DNA of 64,000 nt, taken from contig VWND01000001.1 in NCBI GenBank assembly GCA_009599575.1, positions 2,604,001 through 2,668,000 on the forward strand, read 5' to 3'. How positions within the stretch are numbered: position 1 is the stretch's first letter; every line of letters starts with the position of its first letter. A program made the translations under genes and the position numbers. Below, in pieces: positions 36,088 through 47,930 of this stretch. The stretch is from Blumeriella jaapii. Lineage: Eukaryota; Ascomycota; Leotiomycetes; Helotiales; Drepanopezizaceae. Below the pieces are notes generated by a model. The model saw nothing but the letters and a program-made list of their open reading frames with translations, was not told where the DNA came from and made no database searches.

Positions 36088-37879
36088 GCTTTTAGCCGAG
36101 TATTTTCCAGATTTTGTTATAGCTCAGCGTTTGTTCTAAGATCAGAATCGGCTATTCGTTTTTCGATAAAACATCGATTAAAAAATTTTTATCGCCGGCG
36201 ACGGTGATTTAATTTTGAAAAAACCGGTTTCAATTTTAGAAAAAAGCTTTTATCTGGCCGTTCTCGGTGTATTTAAAACTAACGAAACTTTTTAAAATTC
36301 AAAGCATTTTAAAAATAATAAAATAAAAACATTTCTTTATTATCAAAAAGTTTTTATAAATAATAATATTTTCAACGTCCATTTTCATATTTCGTATAAT
36401 TCTATTAAATTTAATAATATTTTTATTAACGATCGTGTAAATTATTCGTTTATCGGTGATAATCGGAACACTATTAGCTTCGGCCGTTTTCTAGTTTATG
36501 CAATTAACTTCGGCTCTATTATTAAATAAAGCGAAAGCGGTCGTATTTTTTTCGAATATTATTTTTATTTTTAATGCTTTTATAGCCGTATAAAAGCAGT
36601 TTCGTCGTTTTGACTTTTGGGTTTTTATAGCGAAAGCCAAAAGGCTGACTTTTTCTAAGGATTTTTTCCTATCGGCTAAATTAACTGCGATATTGTAAAT
36701 TTCTTTCTAATTTTTTCCAATTCAAAATCGTTTTTTTCTCGAATGATTTTAACTTTTTCGTTTTTTTTTAATACAAGAATTTGTTTATTAATAATTTTGT
36801 CGAATTTTTCTTTTGTGCTAAATAAATCGTTGAATTTCAATTTAATTTTCTGTTCCATAATTCTTTTAATAGCTTCGTCGATAGCTTCGAAGCTAATATA
36901 TTTATCGATTTATTTTTCGCTTCGTATTAATAATAGGCGTTTAAAAGCTGGTATTTTCTAAATAATTTAAACCGGAATATCGGTATCGATATTTTTTATA
37001 TCGTCGTTAATTTCTTTTATTATAAGCGTTTTTTTAATAATTTCATCGGTTTTTTTTCGAATTTCAAAATCTTTTTCTTTTTCGATTCTGACGTTTTTTT
37101 TTATACCAGTCGGTTTAACGAATAAAACAAAAGCATTTTGCTTTTTTATAATTCGCTGGTTTAATTATGCAGCCATAATATTTGCAAATGCGATACTTGT
37201 ATTAATAATATATATATTTGTTTTTTATTTATATATTTAAATTTTATTTACGCTTAAAATAAAAGTTTTTTTTTTGATTAATACGCTTTTTGGAATATTT
37301 TTTCTTTTACTAATAAAAATCGTTTTTGCATTTTTTCTGTTTTCCAAGTAATCGTCCCATTCCGTACCTTTTACTTTCAAGCGAATAATATTTAATCAGC
37401 TCTGATTTTCAGCTTTATTAAAAAGGCCTATTTTTGTTTCCGTCGGTCCGAAGCAAATCGCTCCGTATTTATTAATATAACAAATATTATTATTTATACA
37501 AAAATTAAATGCTTTGCATTTTGAGCGAATATAAAATTTTTCGTAATAAATTTTTTTATTATCACAAAATCCATACTTAAAGCTACGAAATTTGTTTTAA
37601 TAATTATTTTTATTATTTTAATAGCCGCGATTTTGATTTCCGTATTAATTTCTTTTTCTCTTCTGATAATCGTTATTATAATTAATATTTCGCTAATCCT
37701 GATCGCTAGCACGAAAAAGTTGCTATTAAGCAGCTATTACTTTTACGGTAGCTTAGCGAAGCTGATCGTTTCGCGTATTTTAAAAAAATAATTGTTGTAA
37801 AAGCTATTTTGGTCGTTTTTATTATCCGAATTAACGTAAAAAAGTTTTTTCTGTTACTGTATAAAACTTTCGACCTTGC

Positions 37880-38700
37880 TCTAAAGCTTTTAAATTTTAA
37901 TATCGGTAAATTTTAATACGAAAGTTTCGATATTTTTGTTAAGCTTTTTCAAATTAATAAATTTTGCAAAACGATTAAATAATATAATAACTGGTTATTT
38001 TTTAGCGATTTCGGTAATTTTTAATAGCTGGGCATATTTTTATACTAAAGCTTCCACGTTTTTTTTGTAAATAAAAAAAAGAAATTTCTTTTGGTTTATG
38101 ATTTCGATAATACGTTCGCTTTAATTTTGTTTAAAAACGAATTTCACAAATTTGAAATACTAATCGAAAGTTTCAAAATCTTATTTATCAACTTTAAAAT
38201 GCTTAATAATCTTATTGCGAATGCTAGTTGAAAAGCCAAGTAAAAACAATCTTTTTTATATAACCTCGCTTAAAACTTTTTTATTAACGAAAACGTTAAA
38301 AACTTTCGTATAAATACGATAATAAGCTTTAAGTTTTTTAATTTAGCGAATTGTTATAACAAACTGCTTAAAAAAAGCGATAATATCGCGAATTTGCTAG
38401 CGATCGTAGTCTCGGAACTCCGATTTCAAAGCTTTAACTAATTTACGCCAATTTCGAGCCCTAATAGCCTTTCATTTATTTATCGACTTAATAATATTTT
38501 TAATAATTAAGTTATAATAGCGAAAAAGTTTATCGAATATTTCAGTTTCAAAAACTCCGAAATCCTTACAGGTTTTTTCATATTTTTCGATAAAATCGGT
38601 AATATTAGCGCCATTAAATAAAAATGCATTAAAGGAGCCAGAAAAAAATATACGGCCTCGCATAAAAAAACGAAAAGCGTCGTTGTTTATAATATTAGCG
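37880..38700 (-). pseudogene. family B gag in element C
   Basis: Open 38472-38663 on the minus strand with NITDFIEKYEKTCKDFGVF and FDKLFRYYNLI; the remainder is in short open pieces. Matches the gags of D, F, I and K. Confidence 0.82.
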
Positions 38701-39434
38701 AAAATATTAATAGAATTTGAATTAAACGAATAAATGTTTTTTAAAATTGCAAATTAAAAGTTTTTAATATGAAAAAAATCGTTTTTAATAGAAAAGCTAT
38801 TAAAAAAGTTTTTGTATTTTCTAAAAAAATTAAATAAAATAAAATTGCGTTCAGATATTTGAATAACGTATTAAAAAACTTGTTTTTTAGTAAATTAATT
38901 AAATTAATATAATATTATTATATAATTCACGGTTTCGATATTCCGTGGCTCAGACTAATGCACGTACAGCCATTTTTTTACTACTTTTAATAAAAAGCCG
39001 TAAATTGTAATTGCCACAATCACAAAGCGTAAAATCAGAAAGTTGAGTTTTCGCCAGGCGTTTAACCAAAAAAAATTTAATTCAAAAGGGCCGAGCGCAG
39101 CGATCGAAGCGTACGAATTAATATTCGATTTATTATTTTTAAACAAAAAAGCGATTTTCGAGCTTTAAACTTCGCACGGTTTAAGATTGCCTGACCGAAA
39201 TTTCAAACGTTTTTAAAATATATTGCATTTCTGTAGTTTAATAATTATACGCAAAATAAAAAAAGCTATTAAAAATCTTTTATATAATACAACTGCGAAC
39301 AATACCATATAAAAGGTTTTTTAAGCCGTAATAGCGAAATATCGAAATCGATTTTAATTGCGAATTTAAAAAATGCATCGGCGAATATATAAAAACGAAA
39401 CACCGAAGTTTAAATCTCTGCGTAAATTATCAAA

Positions 39435-39701
39435 TATAAAAGTAAATAAAAAAACCAAACTAATACGGCCATATATCGGTGAGTAAAATAATCTAGGAAA
39501 TCCTTAGAAAAAACTGAAAAAAAGAAAAAAAAAATAAATAAAAGTATAAATTAAACTGCGTACTTATAGTACTATTTAAGGGAGTGCTTTGCTCTTATAT
39601 TTGTTAAAGGTAGTTAATAGCAAAAGGTCTCGGAAAGGTCTATGCCTCGACCATAGCTAAAACTACCAACTCCCATCAATACAAGGTATCACCGTTTTAT
39701 A
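39435..39701 (-). repeat. family B 5' LTR of C
   Basis: 267 bp, altered ends TATAAAAG and GTTTTATA, followed by the ATAT target duplication. Confidence 0.92.
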
Positions 39702-40258
39702 ATATAATATGCGAAAAAAAATAAAATTCGTAAAAGCGTATATCGAATTATTATACGTAAATTCGGCTAAAGCAAGCTTCGTAGCCTAATCGTTTTGTCG
39801 ATAATCGCAGTACGTGCGAAAATAAAATTTTAAAATTTAATTTTAACGTTTCGTTTGGCCATCGGTCTAAAAATAGAAAGCGATGCTTAATCGACGTCGT
39901 ATTTATAAATAGAATATTATTAAAAATCAAAATTTATTAATAAAAACTGACTTTTTGTTTATAATAATCTTTTTAAAACAGCCAAAATTTTTGTAAATAT
40001 ATTATATAAATATTTTAGCCAAATTTAAAACTGAAATCGTTTTTTGTATCGGTATATATTTCGATAGCTTCGTATATCGGTTTATTATAACGAATATCGA
40101 ATCGTAAATACGATTTCGTTTTTTATTAAAAAATAAATTCGTAATAAAATTTATAATTATCTTTTTCTAAAATTTCGTAAAAGTCGAAAAGAAAGCTAAT
40201 TCGCTATAAAATCGGTGTTTTCTAAATTTGCTTTTTTAGCATTTTTCATACGTATTAA
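39702..40258 (-). pseudogene. chromovirus G, segment b: integrase core
   Basis: The minus strand reads YEKC (zinc-finger end), KHRFYSELA, then INFITNLFF (MDFITGLPP with Asp to Asn), YDSIFVIINRYTKLSKYIP, INKKSVFINKFW-like, RRLSIAF and TDGQTKR (TDGQTER with Glu to Lys). Two of the catalytic triad are thus destroyed by RIP-type changes. It is bounded by C at left and F at right. Confidence 0.9.
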
Positions 40259-40525
40259 TATAAAACGGTGATACCTTGTATTGATGGGAGTTGGTAGTTT
40301 TAGCTATGGTCGAGGCATAAACCCCTCCGAGACCCCTTGCCATTGACTATTTTTAACAGATATAAAAGCAAAGTATTCTTTTAAATAATACTATAGGCAC
40401 GCAGTCTAATTCACACCTTCATTTATTTTTTTTTTCTTTTCTTTAGTTTTTTCTAGGGATTTCCTAGACTATTTTACCCACCGATATATGGCCGTATTAA
40501 TTTGGTTTTCCTACCTATTTTTATA
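40259..40525 (+). repeat. family B 5' LTR of F
   Basis: 267 bp beginning TATAAAACGGTGATACC. Promoter core ATATAAAAGC near 40,361. The following TTTAATAATCTACGC is a RIP-altered form of the primer-binding site best seen at 13572. Confidence 0.93.
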
Positions 40526-41269
40526 TTTAATAATCTACGCAAAAATTCAAACTTCGGTGTTTCGTTTTTATATATTTACCGATGCATTTTTTAAATTTAT
40601 AATTAAGGTCGATTTCGATATTTCGCCACTACGGCTTAAAAAACTTTTTATATAATATTATTCGCAGCTGCATTATATAAAAAACTTTTAATAACTTCTC
40701 TTATATTACGCACAATTATTGGATTACAAAAATGCAATATATTTTAGAAACGTCTGAAATTACGGTCAGGCAATCTTGAACCGTGCGAAATTCAAAGCTC
40801 GAAAGTCGCTTTTTTGTTTAAAAATAACAAATCGAATATTAGTTTATACGCTTCGACCGCTGCGCTCGGCCTTTTTAAACTAGATTTTTTTTAGTTAAAC
40901 GTCTGGCGAAAACTTAACCTTTTGATCTTACGCTTTGTAATTATAGCAATTACAAATTGCGGCTTTTTATTAGAAATAGTAAAAAGATAGTTATACGTGC
41001 ATTAGCCTGAGCCACGGAATATCGAGACCGTAAATTATACAGCAATATTATATTAATTTAATTAATTTATTAAAAAACAAGTTTTTTAATATATTATTTA
41101 AATATCTGAACGCAACCTTATTTCATTTAATTTTTTCAGAAAACACAAAAACCTTTTTGATAGCTCTTTTATTAAAAACGATTTCTTTTATATTAAAGAT
41201 TTTTAATCTGCAACTTCAGAAAACATTTATTTATTTAATTCAAATTCTATCAACACTTTCGCTAATACT

Positions 41270-42110
41270 ATGAACAACGACGCTTTTCGTTTTCTTATGC
41301 GAAGCCGCATGCCTCTTCCTGGCTTTTCTGATGCACCCTTATTTAATAGCGCTAATATTACCGATTTTATCGAGAAATATAAAAAAACTTATAAGAATTT
41401 CGGAATTTTTAAAACTAAAATGTTCGATAAGCTTTTTCGCTATTATAATCTAATTATTAAAAATATTATTAAATCGATAAATAAATAAAAGGCTATTAAA
41501 ACTCGAAACTAGCGCAAACTAGTTAAAACCTTAAAATCGGAATTCCGAAACCACGATCGTTAGCAAATTCGCGATATTATCGCTTTTTTTAAATAATTTG
41601 TTATAACAATTCGCTAAGCCAAAAAACTTAAAACCTATTATCGTATTTATACGAAAGTTTTTAACGTTTTTATTAATAAAAAAGTCTTAAACGAAATTAA
41701 GCAAAAAAGATTGTTTTTACTTAACCTTCCAACCAGCATTCGTAACAAAACTATTAAGCATTTTAAAATTAATAAACAAAACCCCGAAACTTTCGATTAA
41801 TATTCCAAATTTATAAAATTCGTTTTTAAACAAAACCAAAGCGAACGTATTATTAAAATTATAAACCAAAAGAAATCTTTTTTTTTTATTTACAAAAAAA
41901 ACGTGGAAGCTTTAATGCAAAAACATGCCCAGTTATTAAAAGTTACCGAAATCGCCAAAAAACAATTAGTTATTATATTATTTAATCGTTTTGCAAAACT
42001 TATAAGCTTGAAAAAGCTTAACAAAAATATCGAAACTCTTGTATTAAAATTTACCGATATTAAAATTCAAAAGCTTCAAAGCAAAATCGAAAATCTTATA
42101 TAACAGCAGA
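41270..42110 (+). pseudogene. family B gag in element F
   Basis: ATG at 41270 (MNNDAFRFLMRSRM). Segments NITDFIEKY, FDKLFRYYNLI, then FRNHDR and the C-terminal KHAQLLKVTEIAKKQ. This is the fungal Ty3/gypsy gag layout (a TDFLERYxxxCxxYG-type start). Frames are broken by RIP stops after residue 72. Confidence 0.85.
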
Positions 42111-43873
42111 AAAAACTTTTTTACGTTAATTCGAATAATAAAAACGATTAAGATAATTTTTATAACAATTACTTTTTTTAAAATGCGCGAAGCGATCAAT
42201 CTCGCCAAGCCATCGTAAAATAATAGCTGCCTAATAGCAACCTTTTCGTATTAACGATCAAGATTAGCGAAACATTAATTATAATAACGATTATCAGAAA
42301 AAAAAAAAAAACCAACGCGAAAACCAAAATCGCGGCTATTAAAATAATAAAAATAACTATCAAAACAGATTTCGTGGCCTTAAGTATAAGTTTTGTAACA
42401 ACAGAGAAATTTACTGCGAAAAACCTTATATTCGCTTAGAATGCAAAGCATTTAATTTTTATATAAATAATAGCGTCTGCTATATTAACAAATACGAAGC
42501 AATCTGCCTCGAACCGACAAAAGCAAAAATAAGCTTTTTTAATAAAACTGAAAATCAAAGCTAATTAAATACCATTCGCTTAAAAATAAAAGGTACGAAA
42601 TAAAACGACTGCTTGAAAAACAAAAAAAATGCAAAAACAATTTTTACTAATAAAAAAAAAAATATTTCCGAAAGCGTATTAATTAAAAAAAAAACTTTTA
42701 TTTTAAATATAAATGAAATTCAAATATATAAATAAAAAACAAATACATATATTGCTAATGCAAATATCGCATTTGCAAATATTATAATTGTATAATCAAG
42801 CCAGCGAATTATAAAAAAGCAAAATACTTTTGTTTTATTCGCTAAACCGATTAATATAAAAAAAAACGTTAAAATCGAAAAAGAAAAAGATTTTAAAATT
42901 CGAAAAAAAACCGATAAAACTATTAGAAAAACGCTTATAATAAAAAAAATTAACGACGATATAAAAAATATCGACACCGATATTCCGATTTAAATTATTT
43001 AAAAAATACCAGCTTTTAAACGCTTATTATTAATGCGAAGCGAAAAATAAATCGATAAATATATCAGCCCCGAAGCCGTCGACGAAGCTATTAAAAAAAT
43101 TATAAAATAAAAAATTAAATTAAAATTCAGCGATTTATTTAATACAAAAGAAAAATTCGACAAAATCATTAACAAACAAATCCTTATACTAAAAAAAAAC
43201 GAAAAAATTAAAATCATTCGAAAAAAAAACGATTTTAAATTAAAAAAAAATTAAAAAAAAATTTACAACACCGCAATTAATTTAGCCGATAGAAAAAAAT
43301 CCTCGGAAAAAGTCAGCCTTTTGGCCTTCGCTATAAAAACCCAAAAGTCAAAACGACGAAACTGCTTCTACACGGCTATAAAAGCGCTAAAAATAAAAAC
43401 AATGCTTAAAAAAAGCACGACAGCCCTCGTTTTATTCGATAATAAAACCGAAATCAATTATATAAATTAAAAAACAGCCGAAACCAATAATATTCCGATT
43501 ATTATTAATAAGCGAATAATTTACACCACCGTTAATAAAAACATTATTAAATTTAATAAAATTGTACGAAATATAAAAATCGACGTTAAAAGTATTATTA
43601 CTTATAAAAACTTTTTAGTAATAAAAAAATGCTTCCATTCTATTATTTTTAAAATGCTTTGAATCTTAGAAAGTTTCGTTAGTTTCAAATATACCGAGAA
43701 CGGCCAAATAAAAGCCTTTTTTTAAAACTAAAACCGATTTTTTCAAAATTAAATCACCGTCGCCGGCGACAAAATCTTTTTAATCGACGTTTTATCGGAA
43801 AACGAATAGCCGGTTTTAATTTTAAAACAAACGCTAAGCTATAACAAAATCTGAAAAATACTCAGCTAAAAGC

Positions 43874-43906
43874 ATTCGCGTTATTAATCGAAATAATACC
43901 GCAAAT
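43874..43906 (+). repeat. 33-bp palindrome, protease/RT site, element F
   Basis: ATTCGCGTTATTA..CCGCAAAT, encoding FALLIEIIPQI in the pol frame. Confidence 0.78.
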
Positions 43907-45820
43907 AAAATTAACTAATATTAATATTTTTGGCTATTAACTCGGAAATAAAAATTCCGAAAATTTTATTTTTATATTAAACAAACCCGACCCATATATT
44001 TTACTTTTTTGTATTAATATTAGCATTTTTTACAAGCGCAAAGCTAATAAAATACGATTCGTAAATCTTAACGAATCCGATAAAAATATTTCCGGAAAAA
44101 TAAACGATTAATTTGAAAAAAATAAAATAATAAAACCATTTTAATTAATTATTAGCGAATTCGAAAAATTTATTACCGGCCGATTTTCCAGCTTATTATT
44201 TAGCAGCCGATTTACGAAAAAACGATTTAATAATTTAGCAATCGGAATTTAATTTTTATTAAAAAAAAAAAAAGTTTTATACGAAATTTTACGCAATCGA
44301 AAAAAAGTTATAACTTTCGATTTTACCGAAATAAGCCAATTCAGCTTTAACGTTACGCTTTATATCGATATTAAAACCGTGTCGTACAAAGCCTGGCAAA
44401 AAAAAATCTTTTCAGTTTCTAAAACTTTCCAAAATAAAATAATCGAAATGCTAAAAAAACGAATTAAACAAAAAATCTTCGAATTTTACTACGGCCTATA
44501 TAAAAATAAATAATTCATCGTTGCGAAAAAAAAAAAAAGCATTTATAAACTTATTACCGCAGTCGTCGAAATAAACAAAATAATAATACGAAACGCTAAC
44601 GTACTATTTAACGTCGATTAATTTTCAAACGAATTCGCAAAACTGACGATCGCTTTTTTTTTCGATTTGTTTTTCGGCTACGATCATTTAATATTTAACT
44701 TACGATTTCGAAATATAACGGCAATTTAAATTCTAATCGGTTTATTGCGTATAACGAAAATATTTATAAAAGCTATTAATTCAATCGTTTAATTTGTGAA
44801 AATCGTATACAAAATTCTTATAATTTATATTTCTGATATTGCTTTTTTTTATATTAACGACGTTAAAATAAAAGGTTTCAAATTATATTATAATAATAAA
44901 AAAATCTTTTTTGAAATTCGACGTTATATAATAAAATATATCCAAAACATCGATAAAATTATAATCTGCTTCGAAAAAGCCAAAGCTATTATTGGCCCTC
45001 GATCAAAATTTTATATATTCGAAATAAATATCGTCGGTTATATAACTAATAGCGCTAGCCGCTATTTTTAACGAAAAAAAATTAAAAAAATTTGCGAATA
45101 AAAAAAATATAAAAACATTACCGAAGCCAAAACTTTTATTAGCGTTATAATTTACTACCGCAATTAAATCAAAAACTTTTTTTAAAAAGCCGCATTTATT
45201 TACGCCACGATAAAAAAAAAAATCGATTTCGTTTAGGAAAAAAAGCAAAACAAAGCTATAAAAGTTTTTAAAAACGACCTTTTGTCGGCTTTATTATTTG
45301 TGCGAATCGATTACAGCCTAAACGCAAAAAAAATCATTTTAATTATCGACGCTAATATTTTCGGTTAAAAAGCTGTATTATAACAAATCGACGAAAACAA
45401 AAAACGGCATTTTTTACGATTCGAAAGCGGCCTATAATTTTTTGTTAAAATACGCTACGATATTATTAAACGAAAATATCGAAGCGTTTTTAAAGTAATA
45501 AAAAAAATAAAAAGCGAATTGTACGGCGTATATTTTATTTTAAAAACAAACGCAAAAGTTTTTGTCGATTAACTAAATAAAAAAGCCAGTAACCTGCCAA
45601 AAGCATTCGTTATTAATTGGATAATCTAAATGCGACTTATAAATTTCGAAATTAAACATATCAAAAGAATAATTAATATAACGGCAAACGGCCTTTTCAA
45701 ACGAAAACGCTTTTATTTATTTGATTTCGCTAAACAAAGCGAACAAAATATCAACGAATAAATCGCTAACGAAATCGGCTGCTTCGCTATTTACGTTTTA
45801 GATTTTACAAAACCAAAAGC

Positions 45821-45853
45821 ATTCGCGTTGTTATCTCGGCTGGCACCGCGAAT
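45821..45853 (+). repeat. 33-bp palindrome, RNase H/integrase site 1, element F
   Basis: ATTCGCGTTGTTA..CACCGCGAAT, encoding FALLSRLAPRI. Confidence 0.8.
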
Positions 45854-45883
45854 AAAAAACACTAATTCTCGGGCCGAAAAAGC

Positions 45884-45916
45884 ATTCGCGTTATTATTTC
45901 GGCTGGTATCGCGAAT
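45884..45916 (+). repeat. 33-bp palindrome, RNase H/integrase site 2, element F
   Basis: ATTCGCGTTATTA..ATCGCGAAT, encoding FALLFRLVSRI. Confidence 0.8.
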
Positions 45917-47459
45917 AGATTTGATCGAAAACGATCGGAATAAACCGATTAGCGACGAAAATAAACTTTTAATCGACAATTACAAAACCGAAAACTTTTA
46001 TTTAATCGCATATTATTTAATTATTTTATTTAAACTATTTAGCGTATTAAATTATTAATTTAAATTATTTAAAAACCAGATTCTCGATTATATTTTAGCC
46101 GACAAAAAGCTGTACAAAATAAAAAACAATATATATTAAAAACGCTTAATAATAAATAACAAAACCGATAAGTTTCAAATTATAAAAAAAGCTTACGAAA
46201 AAATGTTTTATAAAAAAACTAAAGCCATTTATTACCGAACCAAAAACGACTTTTGATAAAAAAGATGCTTCGAAAACTGCAAAATTTTCGTCAAAAGCTA
46301 TATTTTTTATCAAAAACGAAAGCTTGGCCGAAAAAAAAACTTATTATATTCGACGTAATTTTTTAAAGTTTAAAAAAAAATCAACCTCGACGTTATACGC
46401 GTATCGATCACCGATCGCGGTTATATATGTTTTGTATTCGCTATCGACGATTTATTTAAATAGCTTGAAAAGCGATTTTTCCGAAACGCTACCTCCGAAG
46501 TTATAATAACCTTTTTTTAAAAAAACGTTGTATATCGATATAATTTGTTTAGCAAATTAAACGTCGATAATAAATTCGAAAACAAAAGCGTTGTCGAAAC
46601 TTTTATAAAAAAATACGATATTTAACGCATTTAAATTTTAGCTTATAATTCGAAAAGCAACGGATCCGTTAAACGAAGCTATAGGAATATTTTCGACGGC
46701 TTTTCAAAAGCTATTCGAAGAAACTATAAGCGTTGATCGCGGAAATTCTCGGAAATGCTTTTTGTTATACGCATATGCATACACGCTTTTACTAAAATGA
46801 TTTTATTTTTTATTTAATACGGCAAAAACGCTCGATTGTTTTTGAAAATAAAATGGCTTATATAAAAACTTTATAACGTAATTAAAATAAAAACGAAAGC
46901 AAATTTATTAGCAATAAAATTTAAACAGCTAGATTACCGCGATATAAATATAAAAAAAATAATTTTAAAAAAAAAAAAATATAAAAAAGCAATTAAAAAA
47001 GTCTAAAATAAAACCAAAGTTTTAAAAAAAACGCTAATTAAAAAAAAAAATCTGGTTTTAATCTACGACGTTTAGCGCGCTATTAACAAATCGGCCGATA
47101 TTAAGCTTGATTATAAATAGCTCGGATCTTACGAAATATGCGAGGCCGAATTAAATAAAAGCTATTACAAGCTTACGAAATTCGATAAAACAGAACTGAA
47201 AGGAACGTTCGCCGCCAACCGGTTAAAGCGATTTTACAAAAGAAACCAGCAAATCTACCCCCTGGACTCTGAATCAAACAGCGATTCCAGCGACTCCGAC
47301 GACGATTCCGACCAAAACGATTATACTTCTGAAAAAAAAGAACCCCCTGGAAAGGTCTGGAAGCAGCCGAACGATAATCCCGCTGCTGAAAGCATAATTC
47401 AAATCGTAATTCCACTTATGACCGAAAAAAAGAAAAGTGCTTATAAAATTGTTCACTAA

Positions 47460-47930
47460 CTGTTCTATTATTTTTATTGCCTATTATTTTCCTTTTTATT
47501 GTATATTGTTTTACTATTTTTGTTTTGCTTGCTTATATACAACCTAATCATTCTGTTTTATATACACTGTTTATTTTTAAAACCTTTTTTTATATTATTT
47601 AAAACACCTACTGTATTTTTCTTTGTTTAACTATACTTTTGTTTACCAGAACAAAAGCTTTGTATATATTTGAGCCGTATATCCGATACATTTATATTAT
47701 TCGCACATTTTACGAAAACTATCTTTTATATATTTTATTATTTGCTATTTGCTGCATTATTTATTATTTTCGTTATTTTGAACGAATGCTTGCCTAAACA
47801 ATTATAATTTATTAGAAAAACAGCATACGGATTTCCGTAACTTTTAATTATAAATACTTTACAATTTTCGTACTTTTTTTTCATTTACTTTTTAATAAAT
47901 ATAATATATTTTTTTAATTAATAAATCCAT
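47460..47930. other. AT-rich spacer between pol and ORF2 of F
   Basis: No usable open frame. Plus-strand T-rich. Same position in C and D. Any promoter or splice acceptor for ORF2 would be here, but none can be recognised. Confidence 0.5.

Larger units (their letters stand above)
32500..37600 (-). pseudogene. family B pol in element C
   Basis: Collinear with D pol. It keeps the integrase segment GNGSVERGHRNIF (33,280-33,320) with the catalytic Glu intact, which D and F have damaged around. Protease-like FDN/SEIN region near 36,500. The RT active site is again YVND. Palindromes at 34045-34077, 34108-34140 and 36055-36087. Confidence 0.85.
17148..39701 (-). mobile_element. complete family B element C (11.3 kb), interrupted by D
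   Basis: LTRs at 17148-17413 and 39435-39701 in the same orientation. The body is 17414-19122 plus 30385-39434, totalling about 11.29 kb, the same as D and F. Flanks are GTAT (17144-17147) and ATAT (39702-39705), a 4-bp duplication with one G-to-A change. It sits inside the integrase gene of G. Confidence 0.92.
42350..47459 (+). pseudogene. family B pol in element F (protease, RT, RNase H, integrase)
   Basis: A Cys-rich stretch near 42,390-42,510 may be the zinc knuckle. Protease about 43,430-43,700 (FDNKTEIN, YKNFLVIKKC). RT about 44,500-45,060: FFDLFFGYDHL, IGLLRITK, then YINDVKIKGF (catalytic IDD now IND), RRYIIKYIQNIDK, INIVGYITNSASRYF. RNase H about 45,300-45,650 (IIDANIFG, RFESGL, LKTNAKVFVD). 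Integrase about 46,050-47,150; NGSVKRSYRNI has lost the catalytic Glu. The acidic C-terminus (SDSSDSDDDSDQND) ends at the stop 47457-47459 and is unusually well preserved. Confidence 0.9.

Noticed and set aside
47173..47456. Two overlapping minus-strand frames at the end of family B pol in F
   Set aside because: They are shadows of the well-preserved plus-strand pol C-terminus.
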